A stretch of DNA of 64,000 nt from Nitzschia sp. pyKryTriq1 (lineage: Eukaryota > Bacillariophyta > Bacillariophyceae > Bacillariales > Bacillariaceae): NCBI GenBank assembly GCA_956465555.1, contig OY101115.1, forward strand, positions 2,542,001-2,606,000, in the 5' to 3' direction. Under the pieces are notes generated by a model. The model was given only the letters and a program-made list of their open reading frames with translations. It made no database searches and had not been told where the DNA came from. Below, piece after piece: positions 60,041 to 64,000 of this stretch (position 1 is the first letter of the stretch; each line of letters starts with the position of its first letter). The position numbers were made by a program, and so were the translations under genes.

Positions 60041-63000
60041 ATGGCGTCGTCGCAACCAATAGGGACCAAGAACCCCGCCAACCTTAGTGGTGGTACTGTC
60101 GAAGGCCTTCCATTCCTAGTGACACACTGGTTGGCAAACTTTGAGGGTGGCGAAACCAACAACCTTGACGACAGCAACAACAATGAGGAACGAAGGCGAG
60201 CGGTGGAAAGGATTCGCAATGCTAGTGCCGAGATCGCGGCTGCCTTTTCCTCTTTGGGTGCTTATGGAATCACAAGACCCGTAAGTCTGGTTGCTTGCTA
60301 TTTTATGTACATTCGTATTGGTTGGATACCACATGTATCTCTGACAGTTTCTCATTTCTCTCTATGTGTGTGTGTGCGTGCGTGCGTGCTTTCTTGTAGC
60401 CTTCGTTTTCGGCTTCCTTGACTCAAGAGATCGTGCCGCAAAATGCAACCTACTCGGATGTACGTCGTCGTTGGAACGGCGTATCTCCCTCACACCTGGA
60501 GCAGATGGCTCACGCTGTAGCATCGACCAATAGTGTGGTGGAGTCGACAGGGACGACACATACGAATCTTTTGGAGGCTGTCACCGAGATTGGGGGGAAC
60601 GGTGTTAGTGGTGGTGGTCGAACGGCCCAGGATGCCATTGCTGTCGACGGTGGTGGCATCCAAACAGAAAATCAGGAAGGACAAGCTGCCACAAATAGTA
60701 GTAGCAACGCTCTTTCCATTCTGCAGCCTCCTTCGCTCATATCCTCAAGCCAAGCTCCGCCAGACAGAAGCAACGTTGATTTTTCAAACATTGAGGCCGA
60801 GCGACCTCCCACTCCTCCCTCATCAATGCTTCAAGCGCGATCTGGGTACGTCGAGGTGGGACAACAAACTGCCGAAACAATGAGAAAATTGCTCGAGCTA
60901 CGAGAGAAGGTACAGTCTGCGCGGAAGGAGATGAAAGGATTGAATACCTCGATCGCCCATCAAGCAGCCACCGTCGTTGCGTTGGAGGAGGAGTACCGCC
61001 TGATATCCTCGGATGGGTCGGATATGACTCGTATGTTGCAGGTCACCGACGAAGTCAAGGCGGGAAAGCAGGAATGTGAGCGTGTCACAGCACAGCTTCA
61101 ACGCAAGCTAGTGGATCTTTCCTCTACGCTACAAACTGATGAAAGGGAACTAGCGCGACTCGAAAAAGACATCAGAACGTTGGACTCGAGACGCAAAGGG
61201 ATTGTGCGGAGCTCTCGGGATCCATATTGGTCGTGGCCTGGACAATTACCACCAGGCAGTCGGATAGGTGCCAACCCAATACTACAAACAATCGTCGGGC
61301 GGCAAAAAGGCTTATCGAGGCCTCGCAACCACGCGGTGTTTGCCCGATCATCGATCATTCATGGTCCAAGCGAGTCGCATTTTGTGGCGACGCGAAAAGC
61401 TTTGCTCGCCAGTCGTCTTTCCCATGCTGCTACTATCAATACACATATCAGCTACCCCGTTTACTGTTTGCGATTTGACAGGACTGGAAGATATTTCATT
61501 TCCGGTGCTGACGACTATCTTGTCAAAGTATTTCACTTAGGGTCGGGACAATCCTGTCGTGCCAAGAATGAAAATGACGGCAGCCGGGCATTGCGATGTA
61601 ATTATGGGGCTAACTTGAGAGGAGCTGTTCTCGTCTGCTCATTACGTGGTCATGCCGGCGTAATCAATGACATCGACGTATCCTCCGACAACTCATTCCT
61701 AGCTACGGCATCAGTTGACGGGGACGTGCGCGTGTGGGGACTGAAAGATGGATGTCCTGTCGCTATATTGAGAGGGCACAAAGGAGGGGCCAACATGGTG
61801 TCATGGTCGAAGCTTACTCCTTACAGGCTCATCTCGACTGGTTCTGATGGTTTTGCCCGCATGTGGGACATTCGAGAGGCGTGCCTCAAACGCTACGGCG
61901 CTAACGTGGGGAAACGACCAGAATACCGGTTGAAACTGACTGATGCCGAGAAAAGGGGACTAGCTCATAGCAGGGACAAGGAAACTTCATCAAATAATGA
62001 TCAAAATGGGACTCCCTTACCGGTACCGGCTTTGCCAGTTCGAGATGCTGTCCCAACCGGTCCAGCCGTAGCTTCAGCTCCTGGAGACGTAACAAATAAT
62101 GGCGGTGAGCTATCTCAAAATCACAATGATGGTTCAGCAAATGTTCTTGTGGTTCCTCCGTTGCCGGTTGCGGTTCCTCCTCTTCCCGGTGATGTTGTAC
62201 CGAACAATGGTCGAAATGCTCATGGACAGAACGAAATCGCCCCTCCGGGTCAATTTGTCGCCAACGATGAAATGGATGAGGGGGTCAAGCTGCTATCTAA
62301 GTTCAAGCACGGCGCCACTGGACCCAATGTGGTAGGCCCTGGAACCCGATCCAGACGAGCAGCCGTGAATGTGATTTGTATCGCTCGCTGTCCCCTGGGA
62401 ATGTACTTTGCCACTGGATCTGACGATGGAATATGTCGGGTATTTGAAGACGACGAAGATCCCGGAGTCGCCATTGTCGATGGACGAGCCGACAAGCACT
62501 ATCCTGGTTTGAACGAGCATCGTTCATCGCGAACGACTCGCGCAACCCGTGCTTCGGATGAGCCTGTCCTTAAATTGATGGGTCATATCAGTGCTATCAC
62601 CGATTTGGCGTATTCAAATGCGGGTGACAAGATTTTGAGTGCTAGTCAAAAAGACGGCGTTGTTCGAATATGGTCGCTGGGCAAGCCGACTTTCGAACGA
62701 AGTGGCGAAAATGGTATTACGCAGATCGTGGTGAAGCTCACTGACCCAAGATCGGGTGCACTGCCTCAGCCATCTCGGCGAGCCCAAGGTGGCGCAACCC
62801 GTAACGATGGCGCCAAGGTGTCCTGTGATGTCGCAGTGTGGACACATGACGATTCAAAAATCATCACTTCACAGAGTGTGCTTGTGAAACAGAGTGGGAG
62901 TGACATCCAGCCAGGTTCTCAGTATTTGTTTCTTTGGGATAGTCGCACTGGACAGTGTCTCATCGGGATTTCAGGAGCCCACACGATGCAGTGCCCTGTG

Positions 63001-64000
63001 GTTGTTCCCCATCCCACCGATTCATCCCTCGTCTTCAGTGCCGGGGCTGACGGAATGGCCAAAATGTGGGATTGGGAATCCGGACGATGCATATTTACTC
63101 ACTCCAACAAAGTTGAATATGGGCCTGTCGAACCCTCCGAGAAAAATAAACTCGCAGGTTATCTCGACGGCTCGTTCAATCCGGATGGCACAATGATCGT
63201 TCTCACGGATGATAGTGGCCGATTGACAATACTTGATTCAAGTTCAGTCGGAGCAAGCTCGGGAGAAGAAAATGCGAACGGGTGGATGCGTGAACAGTAC
63301 TTTGCGAACGACTATTATGAATTGTCCTACGATGTTAGTGGATATTGCGTCGAACGAGGTTCAGAACGCCCCCCTCATTTGGCGCCAAGAGGTGTTCGCT
63401 GCAACCATACTGGCTCCCCTTGGTCGGACGAAATCAAGGAAGCCTTTTCAAAAGTGGCTGGCCCCTCTCCACTCCCAGAAGAAATTGCTCGGTGGCGACG
63501 TGCTGAGATCAGACGTAAAGCGGCAAGCGCCCTGGAGAGCAACGACTTCTCTTCAGAGAAGCATACTCTGAAAGTTAGACGAGGCATCCGGGAATTCGAC
63601 CCACGGTCCACTATTGTGATCAAAGGCCCAGGTCACGATGCCGGGAAGTATGCTTCCAAACAACAGATCGATTCAACCGGGCCCATTCACATCGGGAGAA
63701 GTGGCACGCCTGCAACAAACAATTTGGCAAGAAACATGTCGGCCAATTATAGCTATTTAGATTACGATGACATGATGAGGCTACAAGGCAACCAAGATGA
63801 CGACGAACCCGATTCCGACGACGAAGAATTCAGTCCCACTGCACAGATTAGAGGAGGTAGGGACAACTCTGATGATGATTCGGACAACGACATGGATCTC
63901 GACGAAGACGATGCTGAGTCGTCCTTCTTATCTGGTAGAAACCGGCGCAACAGGGTTGAACAGGGAGGACGACGCGAGCGTGCACGGCGACGATCTAGGA
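60041..64000 (+). CDS. BRWD/PHIP-like WD40 protein (runs off right edge)
   Basis: Exon 1 60041-60280 and exon 2 60400-64000 (open to the edge, no in-frame stop); phase-0 intron 60281-60399 holds a (GT)n tract and ends CTTGTAG. 1280 residues visible. The N-terminus LPFLVTHWLANF and PSHLEQMA fits the BRWD/PHIP start. A coiled coil (about 240-345) follows. The WD40 propeller starts near 430: YPVYCLRFDRTGRYFISGAD DYLVKVFHLGSG, LRGHAGVINDIDVSSDNSFL ATASVDGDVRVWGL, ISTGSDGFARMWDIREA, LKLMGHISAITDLAY, ASQKDGVVRIWSL, FSAGADGMAKMWDWESGRC. After it comes the BRWD-specific block MREQYFANDYYELSYDVSGY, APHL-like PPHLAPRG. The window ends in an acidic Asp/Glu/Ser region; the bromodomains expected in this family would lie beyond. 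Known relatives are chromatin readers and CUL4 substrate receptors; role here inferred. Confidence 0.85.

Overview
This is a nuclear genome segment from a photosynthetic stramenopile, most probably a pennate diatom. Four observations point there. Genes are interrupted by short GT-AG introns (about 58-141 bp, mostly GTAAG/GTACG donors). Several proteins start with a signal peptide followed by an ASAFAP-like plastid motif (22476, 39098-40192, 47389). One small protein belongs to a family I recognise as very common in diatom genomes (7575-8261). The gene complement (MTR4, BOP1, TRAPPC12, SYF2, MCM9, APC1, TPX2-like, BRWD) is eukaryotic. The species assignment is inference.

Layout. 1-6.3 kb: start of the MTR4 exosome helicase (runs off the left edge), an Arb2-domain protein, and a tandem AAA+ ATPase with degenerate Walker B sites. 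6.3-11 kb: one diatom-family gene and a gene-poor stretch holding a ~1.06 kb element with terminal inverted repeats. 11-21 kb: BOP1, a peroxiredoxin-like protein without the peroxidatic cysteine but with a CaaX end, TRAPPC12, a cyclophilin-SYF2 fusion and a galectin-RRM fusion. 21-31 kb: a Myb/SANT-like ORF, a plastid membrane protein, an EF-hand protein, MCM9 with an E2F-like promoter site, an LRR protein, then 1.5 kb of repeat-rich spacer. 31-46 kb: APC1 (four exons), an LPA3-like plastid protein, a TAP-type ABC half transporter and a CRAL-TRIO protein. 46-57 kb: a BMT5-like methyltransferase, a plastid orphan, an MFS carrier, a protein joining an E2o-type lipoyl domain to a KGD4/Ymr31-like tail, ribulose-phosphate epimerase, an LPLAT acyltransferase and ArsH. 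57.6-64 kb: a TPX2-motif protein and a BRWD/PHIP-type WD40 protein that runs off the right edge.

There are no operons. Genes are mostly divergent or convergent pairs with short spacers. Thematically the window is rich in RNA processing (MTR4, BOP1, cyclophilin-SYF2, galectin-RRM, BMT5-like) and cell-cycle/chromatin genes (MCM9, APC1, TPX2-like, BRWD). The most unusual content is a set of domain fusions and apparently non-catalytic enzymes. I found no rRNA, tRNA or CRISPR. Exon boundaries were placed by eye from splice consensus, reading frame and protein-family continuity; all closed spliced CDS lengths are multiples of three.
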